Origin: Gonocerus acuteangulatus
Lineage: Eukaryota; Arthropoda; Insecta; Hemiptera; Coreidae
Assembly (NCBI GenBank): GCA_946811695.1
Contig: OX328125.1
Span: 44,090,086 to 44,154,085 of the forward strand
DNA length: 64,000 nucleotides
Direction: 5' to 3'
Shown: piece by piece, positions 34,640 to 45,359 of the stretch
Position numbering within the stretch: position 1 is the stretch's first letter
Layout of the letters: every line of letters starts with the position of its first letter
Made by a program: the position numbers and the translations under genes
The notes under the pieces: model-generated
What the model was told of the DNA's origin: nothing
Databases searched by the model: none
What the model saw: only the letters and a program-made list of their open reading frames with translations

Positions 34640-35115
34640 CAAACGCCTATTTACACTAATAAAATTACTGAAATGCCTCCGTGCTCGGGTGAAAAACCTC
34701 AAACTCGACTTAACAACTTGAAAATGTACAAAAAATGAGACCCAACTTCTTCAACGCTCTAAAAAACGCATTTAATTCCTTTTTAAGGCAAAATAACTTG
34801 ATGGTGACGAGACTTCGCTTAGACAGTTTACTAATGATAAGACAAACCTGTACGCGCAAGCTGAAACGAGACATTAACAGTTAATCACATACTTACTGAC
34901 TGCAGAAACCACCAAGCAATTCCTCATGTCTTACTATCGGAAAATACCTCGTACATTAACATCATATTAACTCACCTTAAGTCAATTAACATTTATTCAA
35001 AAGTCGCCGATATACTCCTCACTCCTTTTTTTTTCCTTTTCTTATTTTATATATTTTTTCTATAAAGATTTTTATTGAAGTATTTCATCTTATGCCGCAT
35101 CGATATCTAGGACGC
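34640..35115 (+). pseudogene. I-group LINE C-terminal fragment (copy 3, plus strand)
   Basis: One frame reads LTVNHILTDCRNHQAIPH and later SYINIILTHLKSINIYSKV, closely matching the C-terminus at 29827-30021. It ends near tatgccgcatcgatatctagg, the counterpart of the LINE 3' UTR. Upstream to about 34640 only decayed sequence is seen. Confidence 0.7.
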
Positions 35116-35204
35116 TAGCACCTGTCTTCATAATATGAGTATAATTCATTGCGATATTATTGCATGATTTATAAAATGTACAGATACATCACGGTTTCTA
35201 TAAT

Positions 35205-36395
35205 GTAATCTAGGCGTACGGTAGTGCGCCAGGCCAAGTTCCGGCCTAAGCAAGGAGGTCTTAGAGCCGATTTTTACCCTCTCATAACTTTCAACCAGGT
35301 AAAGATAAAGTTATGAAATTTTACACAGGTATTATACTCCTAGATGTGAGTAAAACTGGAAATTTTCATAATTCTACATCGAATAGTTTCTGAGATATAA
35401 GCGATTTAAAATCGGGATTTATAGGACTCACTGACTCATCAAAATTATTAGGCACTTCCCATGATGCTAGAGACTTGAAATTTTGCAGGATGATAGATAT
35501 GAGGGTGTTATTAAAGGGAAAAATCGAAAAATCCTGAAAAGTTGTGTTTGACGCCGCTTCCGGGGCGGGGGCGTGCCAGTTTTTTACTTAAACCCATCAT
35601 TCAGTCCGAAACCCATGATGCGGGGTATCAAATAAATCGTCTCGGTATGAAGAACCTATATTTGATGTTTTAAGAAACATTTAGGCGCATATAGGCTCGG
35701 TCAAAATCTTATACTAGCTGTCTGTCTGTATGTTTGTTCCTTATACAAATCCGAACCGTTTGACCGATTTTGACAAAACTTGGGACACAGATGGGTCTTG
35801 ATACGGGGAATGCACTAGGATAGGTAAAAAAGGTCTTTCAGCTGTCTGTCTGACGGGGAGAATCATAGGCTAGTTCAATATCGTCTATCAGCTGTTTGCT
35901 TAACTGTTTATTCCTTATACAAATCCACACGATTTGACCGATTTTGACCAAACATGGTACACAGGTAGGTCTTTATCCGGGTAGTGTCATAGGCTAGGTC
36001 AAAATCGTCTATCAGCTGCCTGTCTGCATGTTTGTTCCTTACACAAATTCACACCGTTTGACCGATTTTGACCAAACTTGGCACGCAGGTAGGTCTTGGT
36101 CCGGGGAATGCACTAGGATAGGTAAAAAAGGTCTTTCAGCTGTCTGTCTGCATGTTCGTTCCTTACACAAATTCACACCGTTTGGCCTATTTTGACCAAA
36201 CTTGGCACGCAGGTAGGTCTTGATCCCGGATTGTCATATTACCTATGACGTTTTGTACTTTTTGTTCCATCGGAAAGCCATCATTCCTTCTGAAACCCAT
36301 CATGTGTGGTATAAAATGAATCGTCTTAGTAAGGAAAACCTAAATTTGATGTTTTAAGAAACATTTCGATGCATCTTAACAATAGCACGTGTGAC
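35205..36395 (+). mobile_element. Helitron-like complex repeat with 124-bp array
   Basis: It starts TCTAGGCGTACGG and includes cggtagtgcgccaggccaag, then tcactgactcatc and gacttgaaattttgcagg, motifs shared with the elements at 54091 and 50611. It then carries a 124-bp tandem array. The segment before the array (gatgttttaagaaacattt, 35665-35690) recurs after it at 36340-36370. A TC start without TSD suggests a Helitron, but no 3' hairpin-CTRR end was confirmed. Confidence 0.5.
35698..36232. repeat. 124-bp tandem array
   Basis: The landmark ctgtctgtctg and its variants occur at 35718, 35842, 35892, 36016 and 36140. Spacing is 124, 50, 124 and 124, so one unit is truncated. Units also share gtttgaccgattttgac. 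Confidence 0.9.
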
Positions 36396-36843
36396 TTCTT
36401 TCTTAAATGTTGTAAATAAAGTCGTAAGGGTTAACTGTATAATATACTTGAAAGCAGATACTAAAATTTTAAGAGTCATCTAAATTACAAAGTTTAGGAT
36501 CACAAACCCAAAATGTATCGTCTTTGTTCTTTTCTTTATCTTGAGGGCCTTCTACACTTTCCTTATGGTGATCTTTATCCTTGGGATCAGGTTCCTGTGT
36601 TTTACAGTGTAACAGTTTAGTTAAGAGAGCAATAAATTTGACCTCTAGAGTACTGTCATCTGGAATAGCTTCTAACTTTTCTAGTCTAGTGATTAGATGT
36701 ATGTAGGTTGATTATTGGTATCAAATATCAAGCAGTAAGGAGAACTTTATGCAGAATCAAAAGACCCTGGTTTTGTATGAAGTACAAAAGCCACTAGGTA
36801 TGCGGCAACTAAATTTTAATTAATACTTAGAAAAAGTAATGAG

Positions 36844-37543
36844 ATCCCAAAAAAAAACATAAATGTGAAATAGAGACCAAGTTCCCCCCCCCCCCCCCCC
36901 AAGAAACACTCCCTTCCCCAAAAAGCGAGAAATATCTCCTCCTAAAACCCTCAAAAATCGCCTTAACATCTTACACTCCAAAAAAGTAGTATGAGTAGGT
37001 GTATTAAGTGGAACATATTTTCAACCAAAAAGATTTGCCAATACAAGAGATCATACAAGATAGACATGTCCAAGTTCATTACTTAGAAGACCTCATAGTT
37101 ACTTACTAAGAACAGTAAAGACACTTCAACTGACATTTAAAAACAACAATAAAAATACTTATATCCAGTTACATAAATATAACTTTCCTCAACCAGGGTT
37201 ATTCTTAAACTTGGCAATGTTTTATTTGTGCCGAAATTATCTTTAGAGAGAAAACTAAACATTGACAAGTTTAAGAATATACCTGGTTGAGGATATTTTA
37301 GTAACTGGATATAAGTATTTTTATTGTTGTTTTTAAATGTCAGTTGAAGTGTCTTTACTGTTCTTAGTAAGTAACTATGAGGTCTTCTAAGTAATGAACT
37401 TGGACATTTCTATCTTATATCATCTCTTGTATTGGCAAATCTTTTTGGTTGAAAATATGTTCCACTTAATACACAAACTGATACTACTTTTTTGGAGTGC
37501 AAGATGTTAAGGCTAAGGAGGAGATATTTCTCGCTTTTTGGTA
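36844..37543. mobile_element. Fold-back element, copy A
   Basis: The two halves around about 37228 are reverse complements over some 320 bp per arm. The same segments (aagtagtatgag, ttgccaatacaagagat, acttatatccagttac, acctggttgagga) appear mirrored. The left end has a poly-C run and the right arm is cut off at about 37543. No coding capacity. A second copy is at 54209-54942. Confidence 0.88.
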
Positions 37544-37652
37544 GAATTTTTAATATATGATACATTATTATAGAATAAATTGGCAAACGTTGCGTAGCTC
37601 CTAACAAATAAATACATTTTTAAGTGGTCTCCTACTGATTTAACCTCCTCCC

Positions 37653-37661
<9 letters not shown>

Positions 37662-37744
<83 letters not shown>
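37662..37744. repeat. (TA)n microsatellite
   Basis: About 80 bp of TA with single interruptions. The minus-strand Ile-Tyr frame is an artefact. Confidence 0.95.
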
Positions 37745-37747
<3 letters not shown>

Positions 37748-39166
37748 AAAATATACCTACTCATACAAAAATTGGAATCACTGATATTTTCGTGACTTTG
37801 GGTTCTGAAACGTGAAAATTTTTAATCGACACCTCCGGACGTCGCCAGCTTGGTTGACATCGTAAGCGGAATTGATTTAATTTTATATTAGATATGAAGT
37901 TGAATCATTAAATACTGTTAATACATGTTAGCATAATGCTATAAACTTATAAATGTTTTTCCGAGCATTTAGTATTATTAAACTGGCATTGTATCCGTAG
38001 TGAGGTTGATGAAATCAGTAATGTATCGACGTATATAGAATGTACTCCGTGTAGAATACATGTGGTAATTCCCCTCCCAGAAATAGTTCGGCAAAGGATC
38101 CATAACTAAGAAGGTCGCCGAATAAAGGGAGTAGGTCTGTTGGAAAACAAGGCGATATCTTGGCCCATTCCTAATCCTGTAGGGATTACTGCTTCTGATA
38201 ACAACTTTCTCAGCTAACAGCCTCGCATTTCTTATTGAAGAATATAAGCTCCTCAAGTTGTAAATAAGCAAACCTTATAGCTTAATCTCTATCAAACTTG
38301 CGTTTCGCTTCAATGAATTTATTTGAAATTAAACTTATCTCTTCCAGTTAATGGCTGGATTGCTATATTCATTGCCTAGAAAGTCAAATAAAACTGCAAT
38401 AAAAACCATTTTGAGTACGCCCGGTTTGTAAATGTTTGATAAAAGTCACTCCTAAATTATTCATTCATCTGATTATGAATGAATTCAGCCTTTATAAACA
38501 GAATATTTATAGTGCCATAATTAAAAATAAAGTGACTATTAAGTAAGTGACTTTTCCTTTAAGAAATATATATATTGTTTTGAGATTTTAAACACATCTG
38601 AAATGATTTCTGTAGAGCCCACCAGATTTCTGGTGTAAAACTCTGACTTCCCACGGTCACTAGTCATATCGGGATGTTGAGTCTGCTGTACCTTCCTTTT
38701 CCTCATTATTCCAGATCTCTTTCAACCTGGTCCTATTCCTGGTATATCTCATCCACTCGGCACCCATCATCGGGCCGGCAAAATCACCGGCCGGCCGAAC
38801 GACCGGCCGGTCGATAGTTTTGTGTAAGCACACATGGTCCGGCAAACTGCCAGCCGGTTGCTCTCCGCTCCAGGCACTTTGGTAAAGCTGGGCAAAGCAT
38901 ATGAATTATAATTAAATATAAATGTTAGAACAGAATAAATAAGAACGGCCTATTACGTATGAGCCAAATACAACCCATTCAAAACAAACACTTTAGATTT
39001 AAATTTATTACAGTACCCCATAACATATGGAATTTTTGAAATAATATATCACACAAATGACCATTTCAAAATAATATACTAGTTATTCCAACACGATGAA
39101 ATAACGCATTGCAGTAGACAAACTAACAACTCGACGACCAGCACCAAACGTATATCAGAGTACTTA
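37745..39166. other. Unassigned; 97-codon minus frame at 37978-38271
   Basis: The frame 38271-37978 is open for 97 codons but shows no domain I recognise and no clear splice sites. The region also holds the CCGG-rich patch at 38755. Confidence 0.35.
38755..38880. repeat. GC-rich CCGG-laden palindromic patch
   Basis: Dense ggccggc/ccggccgg words form several short inverted repeats around a tttgtgtaagcacaca centre. It stands out sharply from the AT-rich flanks. It may be a small TIR element, but no TSD or end was defined. Confidence 0.45.
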
Positions 39167-39174
39167 CTAGAATC

Positions 39175-39511
39175 CAGAGTTGGGTAAACGTTAGCGCGCG
39201 CTAAAAGCTGATACCTCTCCGCTAATTTAGCGAAACTGTAGAAAGCCAGCGCTAATAATTAGCGGTTAGCGGCGGCAGTGCGCTAACCGCTAATCTATTT
39301 ATGAAATATCGTAATTGCTAATAGCTTAAGCTATAGTTAAAAGTTGTAACTATAGCTTAAGCTATTAGCAATTAAGATATTTCATAAATAGATTAGCGGT
39401 TAGCGCACTGCCGCCGCTAACCGCTAATTATTAGCGCTGGCTTTCTACAGTTTCACTAAATTAGCGGAGAGGTATCAGCTTTTAGCGCGCGCTAACGTTT
39501 GCCCAACTCTG
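39175..39511. mobile_element. hAT-type MITE, near-perfect palindrome
   Basis: The 337-bp element begins CAGAGTTGGG and ends CCCAACTCTG. A perfect 8-bp TSD ctagaatc lies at 39167-39174 and 39512-39519. The whole body is an inverted repeat with only a few mismatches, centred near 39343 and rich in gctaa/ttagc words. The CAG-type ends and 8-bp TSD are diagnostic of hAT. Confidence 0.95.
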
Positions 39512-39519
39512 CTAGAATC

Positions 39520-41030
39520 TAAGAGATATGTAATAGATAATTGACAGACATCCTGGTACAATACCACAAAAAACAAACTTAAAGATATCAAAAACACTAT
39601 ACAATAATGGTACCTAATCTATTAAAATACCAAATAGACGGAAATAAATCATTTTATACCGCCTCAGGACTGGCTATATACTCTTGAATAACTAGTCGTT
39701 AAGCATTTTAGTCGCTTAGTGAAAAAGTGTATTATATCTTCGGAAAACAGATTTGAACACATTGCAACTGATTTTTTTTTACTTCAGAGTTATACAACGA
39801 AAGTATTTGTTTTTATACCGCTATTGAAAAGGGAATTAAAATTTATTTTAGGGAAATTACTACATACATTGATATAAACCGTCAAAATTCAAAACTTCAT
39901 ACAATTTAAACATTTTATACTTAGTCTTCTACAAAAATGTAAAAAAGAATGATCAGGTATTGTCTTAACCGATATGTTGCATAGCTAAGGTCCAATTAGA
40001 GGAATAGCATTTATTTTAAATACATTTTATTCTACTCTTACAGCCCAAAATAGTCCGAAAAATTAGGTTTTATGAGATGGCATATTCTAGGAAGAAGTGA
40101 GCTATGTGTATGAGAGTGTGCTTATTAAACGATGTTGGGCGCTGCTATTGTTCTTTTACAGCAAAACAAGACTGTATAACATTTCCAGAAACATTCTCTC
40201 CTGTCCAAAATAATAATGTTCGAGTTTTTTTTTCTTGGAACGTATCTTGCTGTTAAATATACAAAACTAATGAGAAATATGTATTTTGAAGAGAAAATAA
40301 TACATCTCTCTATTAGGGGAAGGGGTTCAGTAATAAGGTTTCTTTATGACACATCTAAACCAAAATATACTGAAATGTGTCCCAGCTGTCGTTATTTTGT
40401 TTTCATGGAAGGAACCAAGCTTTTTAATATTTAAAGTTACTGACAAGGAAGGTTCTCAAAACAAGGTAAATCACACCAGAGGAATAATTATACAACTGAA
40501 AGCTTGTTTTCTTTTTAATTTTCAAGTTTCGAAATAATAACTCACCGGTGAATGACCAAAGCAGTGGAGGCAACCAAATAAAAAAAACTCAACCATAAAA
40601 TAAAATGAGCTGAAACGACAAATATTATTTCCCTGCGCAAGTTTTTCGACTCAACAAGTTGCCCAGAAGGCAATGCTCTCTCAATTAATCAGACTTATCT
40701 GAAAACCGGTCACGTAGCACCCAGGGAAATGTTTTTAATGCCCTTAAAGTGGAGACTAAATTTAATTTAGTGAGCCAGTTTTGAGATCAGATCAAGTCGC
40801 CTTTTCTGCATAAATATCTACTAAACTATTCAAGACCACAACGAACGATAAAATATTTTAGGGTGAAATCCTTAGGTCGAAAAAAGTAAGGATTATTTTT
40901 ACTATTTGTTAATGCAAAAAGATGTATCAGGGGAAACTTATCAGGAGAGAGATAGCGAGGGAACCAGAAACGTCGACTTTTCATTACCCATAAGTCACAA
41001 AAAAACATTCAAGTTTGCGCGCGTGTGTAT
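39520..41030. other. No identified feature
   Basis: AT-rich sequence. The frame at 40216-40434 is unrecognised. Confidence 0.45.
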
Positions 41031-41031
41031 G

Positions 41032-41035
<4 letters not shown>

Positions 41036-41095
<60 letters not shown>
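41036..41095. repeat. (TA)n microsatellite
   Basis: A pure TA tract of about 58 bp. Confidence 0.95.
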
Positions 41096-41105
<10 letters not shown>

Positions 41106-41359
41106 AATCCCTTTATTAATAAACAGAATGAGCTTATTTAAGGCCCAACCGGATTAAGTTGATATTCAGAGTTTGTGTTATTCAGATCTGGTCTTCTAAT
41201 ACCTCCTTCATAAAAATAACGTTACTACTGAGTGACAGAGTAATTTTACAAATATTTGAATGGATATTATTTGCTATAACTATATAAAATACGTGTCCGG
41301 AGTTATTCCTTATAGTAAAAATTAATGATATGAAAGTGCCTTTTTGCAGTATAAAAATT

Positions 41360-42775
41360 ATTGTTATTATTATTCATTGAGGATGATGCTTTGCGTCATT
41401 GGCGAATAGAATTTTCTCCTATTTTTGAGTTGACGCAGCTGCTGCAGTAAGCGATGCCACTCGGAAAACACATCAGAAGTGAGTATGGAAACTCAGTTTA
41501 ATTTTTTCTTGAAGTAGTCGATGTCGATGTTGAAGTAGTCGAATAAAAATAGAAAATTAATAAATAAAATTAAATATACTAACAAAATAATTATTTCAAT
41601 AAAAAATAAAATTACGATAAAAACTGAAGTGAAAATTGTCCTATGAAGCTGTGAAATTATTGTAAAAAGGAGTGAAATGTACTGTTATATTTATGTAATA
41701 AGTTTCCCCAGGTTCTTAGTGACATCTATATTTTATCGAAAATATTATTATTTTTTTTTTTTTTAAATGTCAGTGCTGTAAGTATGTAGTGGCTGCCTTC
41801 ACAAAGTCAATCGGTCAAGTCGTGTGGGATCTCCAAGTAACCAACAGGGAGTTAGTATATGCTTAACAGTAAGGTCTGTGTTACAATGTCTACATTTTTG
41901 TGTTTCGGTCTTAGCCATCAGGTACTGTGGCTCAGGTTATGCGTGTATGGCCGATTCTTAGCCTTGTGAGGACTACTTCTTCTCGGCATGAGTTCCAGTA
42001 CGACGATGCCAAGTCAGTAATTGTGTTTTTAATAGTTCTCAGTTTTTTGTCAGTCACAGTATACCAATCAAGTCGCTATTTGTCTAGTATGATGTTTCTG
42101 GTATGTCTAGTAACGTCATTGTGAAATAGATAAAATGGTGGGTATGCCTGTTCTTCTGGCACATGTCTGTCAGCAGTTGTGTTTTGACGGAGGTCCTTAT
42201 AATGTTACATGTTTCTGTCGAGTCTGAAAGTCATGGATTTTATCTTTTATTTCAGTGCATTGAAAAAAAAGAAAAAAAAAAAAAAAAGTCAGTCCCGTAA
42301 CAGGCCACGAGGGCCCTGAGGGGCAGATTCTATAGAAGTATCTGATTCATAACCATACGGCACACTAGGGAGATAGTGTGGTCAGTACTATGCTCCGGCC
42401 TCCTGATTTTCCCCTTGGCTGCTTCGACTGCTAGAGTCATTAGCACCAACCAAGGTACCCATTATTAAATTAATTAAAGGCTGGGTTGGCCTAGGGACGG
42501 TCAGGGAGGCCGAATTCAACCGGTGAACGAAGACACTAGAAGAAAAAATCTTTAGTGTTTGCTCGGGATTTGAACTCAGGCCTCCAGCTTATTAGTCCAG
42601 TGCTCTACCACTGAGCTAACCTCGCCCCCCTTAGTGCATTGAGGGTGAGTTATTTACAGATTTTGTAAACTTTGCAGTGAGCTCAAAGAGTCACTGTAAA
42701 TAAAAATGTGTTTATGTCATGTAGATGGCTCCTAAAATGTTTAATGATGGAGGCAGCTTCTGGGCATAACTATCT
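41360..42775 (-). mobile_element. I-group LINE copy 4, interrupted by a SINE
   Basis: It aligns along its length with the LINE at 29638-30600 on the same strand. The tail has tattattattcattgaggatgatgct. The RNase H complement (gtgtatggccgattcttagcc, gtcagtcacagtataccaatc) follows, then gagtcactg at about 42695 and tctgggcat at 42765. Frames are broken throughout. The SINE at 42264-42632 splits it. Confidence 0.8.
42264..42632 (-). mobile_element. tRNA-Ile-like SINE nested in the LINE
   Basis: Reading the minus strand, the tRNA-like head (A box ttagctcagtggt, B box gagttcaaatccc) lies at the right and the body ends cgggactgac followed by a long T-rich tail. The TSD agtgcattga flanks it at 42254-42263 and 42633-42642. 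It is very similar to the copy at 9968-10314. Confidence 0.92.
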
Positions 42776-43473
42776 CCTTGTATAAAAATAAGTACAATGA
42801 ACTATATGTATACACATCCATTTATATAACTGTGAAAATGCCATGAATTCAGGCTAAAAGCTTGATGAAAATATTTTATGAGAGGATCCTTTTGTGATTT
42901 AAAATAACCCTTAGGCTTTATGAGTAAATGCTTTTCTAAAACGATCGTTGAATGATTATAAAAACCGTGCTAAAATAATAGTAGTAATTTATTTTTTAAA
43001 TGAATATGCATCCGAAGCAAGGACTTGATTGAATGGAGCGATGTAAAAACCAGATGAAAGCCAAACTCCCAGCGTTAGGAGAGCTATGAATTTATGCTGA
43101 TTTAGTGTCGAGACCTTTCACCTTTCTACGCGTCCTCGAACGTTTAGCATGGGGTTTTTCGTCACGAGGCTTTCAACACGATGGCTCAACATGAGGCTGG
43201 ATATTGATTTATAACCTAAATTATCTATAAATAGGAAGTTCTCTAAGATTATTTCAGTATGGTTATGAGGAGACGGAATAGCTCTGTAATATTGGGTTGT
43301 CCGGAAAATAATACAGGATTTTGGTAATAAAATATAAAAAAAAAAAGAAAAAAAAAAAGTATTTTATAACTACGTCATTTAATCAAAAGTCTCCCATACT
43401 CTCAATACATTTTTCCTTACGTGTTGGTAACTTTTTAATACCGTCTGAATAGAATTCAGAATTCATAGATTTT

Positions 43474-43999
43474 TTAAAGCCTATAAACATTCTCTAGTTC
43501 CGTTCGATCCATATATATTTTATGTAGTAAGTAGTGGTTCATATACGGAAGTGTAGCACAAACTTCATAGCGCTGATTTTTTTGGCGTTCGTTTAATGTT
43601 TGTGGAACCCAACTTTCGAAATTTTTCACGTTTCCAATAGCCTTGTGGTGATCATGGACGGTCAATTTGCTAACTTTAAATTTATCTGCAAGTTTTCGAA
43701 CAGTTTATCCTGGGGTTTTCTTCCACCGATGATCGCAGAACATCGTCATCAAATGAGAAAGGCCTTCCACGACCTTCTTTATCTTCAAGTCTCCATCCCG
43801 AAATTTGTCTAAACCACCTTTGGACAGTGCACTTATTAACACTTACCTCACCCCAGTCCAGGTTTTTGTCTCTAGCCTTCTGGGCTCCGCTTCTGGTCAA
43901 GTTTAAACTCGTAAAAGAAAATCGTGCGAAATTCATGATGTGACATCGTAGGAAAGACTGAATTATTTCCAAGTTGCAAAATGGTACAGAAGTAAACAA
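43474..43999 (-). pseudogene. mariner transposase N-terminal half
   Basis: The first frame (43999-43682) holds VNKCTVQRWFRQISGWRLED, then GRGRPFSFDDDVLRSSVEEN, the helix-turn-helix and GRP linker. After a frame change, 43665-43474 reads MTVHDHHKAIGNVKNFESWV, then PQTLNERQKNQRYEVC, matching the second helix-turn-helix and linker of mariner transposases. The catalytic DD34D core is lost. Confidence 0.85.
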
Positions 44000-44041
44000 A
44001 CATTATCATTTAGAAGGGGATTATTAAGTGTTGACATTCAT

Positions 44042-44526
44042 CATTCACTGTTGGGCGCTACAGTCCTTGTAGGACCTGGGCCTCTGCCACCATCCTGTTC
44101 CATGCAACGCGGTTTGCTGTCAGGTTCCTCCAATTTCGGATCCCTAGCGTCCGCAAGTCCTCCTCCAGGTCATCAATCCACCTCTGTCTTGGTCTGCCTC
44201 TCTTTCTTTTGCTCCCAGATGCACCATTCAGCATCAATTTAGGCAGCCTACAGGGTTCCATTTTTTCCACGTGCCCTAACCACCGTAGTCCACCTTTCTT
44301 GATGACATAGAGGATGTCAGGCTCGCCTTACAATTCTGTTAGTTCTGCATTGCTTCTGACCCTCCACCTGTGCTGCTCTCTTACGGCTCCAAAAATCTCC
44401 CTCAGGACTCTTCTTTCCTAGACCAGCAGACCTCTCCTCATTTTTTTGGTCAGTGTCCACGTTTCACTGCTGTACACAACAACTGGTCTAATTAAAGTTT
44501 TATATAATAAAATCTTTGCTTTCCTG
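44042..44526 (-). mobile_element. LINE ORF2 3' fragment (RTE-like) nested in mariner, 12-bp TSD
   Basis: The TSD gttgacattcat lies at 44030-44041 and 44527-44538. The minus-strand reading gives SETWTLTKKM and LREIFGAV (with a stop between), then LRWLGHVEKMEPCRLPKLML, GRPRQRWIDDLEEDL and NRVAWNRMV. This is the typical C-terminus of RTE-like or related ORF2 proteins. The last 70 codons (44270-44058) are open. A short ATTC-type tail follows. Cleanly 5'-truncated. Confidence 0.88.
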
Positions 44527-44619
44527 GTTGACATTCATACAAATGAATAATACAGTAAACCTAAACAGATTATTATATAGAGGATTATTTAAGAAAAAAC
44601 ATGAAATCCTGCATTATTT

Positions 44620-44711
44620 ATGTAAGACATAAATTCTATATGGTTTACATTAGTCGGAATTTCTCTCTGATATATATATCCTGCAATAACTATCCTAGTG
44701 TAAACCCACCC
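44620..44711. mobile_element. PIF/Harbinger MITE end fragment
   Basis: It ends gtgtaaacccaccc, then TAA. Inside, tcctgcaataactatccta and the upstream text match the reverse complement of 61478-61570. It directly adjoins the broken mariner TIR. Confidence 0.7.
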
Positions 44712-45156
44712 TAACTGATGCACTTATGTGGTTGTTTTGGGTTTAAGGAAAACATTAGAAACACAGATAATTTGTGAATTTTGGTCGCCTTTTTAGTTCT
44801 TCATAATAGAAGAAAAAACCGGTTACCAATCCGTGGTCACCTAAAACTTATCCTCGTCTTCCTCCATCTCCTAGGCATTTGTTACTGAACAAGGCTTCCA
44901 AAAGAATGCCTTCTTGGCATCCTAAAAGTATAGATTTTTCTGAAAATTTGAGGTTTTCTCTTGACCCAATCCCAACGATTCCTTGATTACATAGTACGCA
45001 GTACATAATACCTCAACTGCTAACTAACTTCATCTTATTACAAATAACAAACGTTCACTTATCCTTGTCATCCCCAACCATTCAAATTCTTTAGTATTCT
45101 TAGATAGGACATGTAAATTGTTGTATAGAATTGTGACCTTGCTTTCTAACTATAGC

Positions 45157-45358
45157 AGGCTACACACAGTCAGGCACCCTGTCAGTTAGACCTGAACAGT
45201 CCGCCCGAAAAGCCCGGTCGCCTGAACGTGTATATATAGTCCATCCGGTCTGTCAGTTAAGACTGTTCAGGCTGCCGGAATATATACACGTTCAGGCGAC
45301 CGGCTTTCCGGCAGACTGTTAAGGCGTAACTGACAGGGTGCCTGACTGTGTGTAGCCT
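45157..45358. mobile_element. 202-bp TIR element, imperfect palindrome
   Basis: The ends AGGCTACACACAGTCAGGC (45157 on) and GCCTGACTGTGTGTAGCCT (to 45358) are exact inverted repeats that extend to 32 bp. The interior repeats gttcaggc/gcctgaac words. Flanks actatagc and acttagtc could be a mutated 8-bp hAT-like TSD, which is not certain. Confidence 0.75.
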
Positions 45359-45359
45359 A

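Larger units (their letters stand above)
43292..44619 (-). mobile_element. mariner element, decayed and interrupted
   Basis: The left TIR begins after TA with TTGGGTTGTCCGG and continues aataatacaggattt. The inner part of the right TIR survives as aaatcctgcattattt at 44604-44619, where Harbinger MITE sequence takes over. The transposase remnant lies at 43474-43999 on the minus strand. A LINE (44042-44526) split the element. Confidence 0.82.

Noticed and set aside
37978..38271. 97-codon minus ORF as a gene
   Set aside because: No recognised domain, start context or splice support; chance length in this composition.
38660..38845. MADF/SANT-like protein suggested by RYTRNRTRLKEIWNNEE
   Set aside because: Too short, and the rest of the frame crosses the CCGG-rich palindromic patch.
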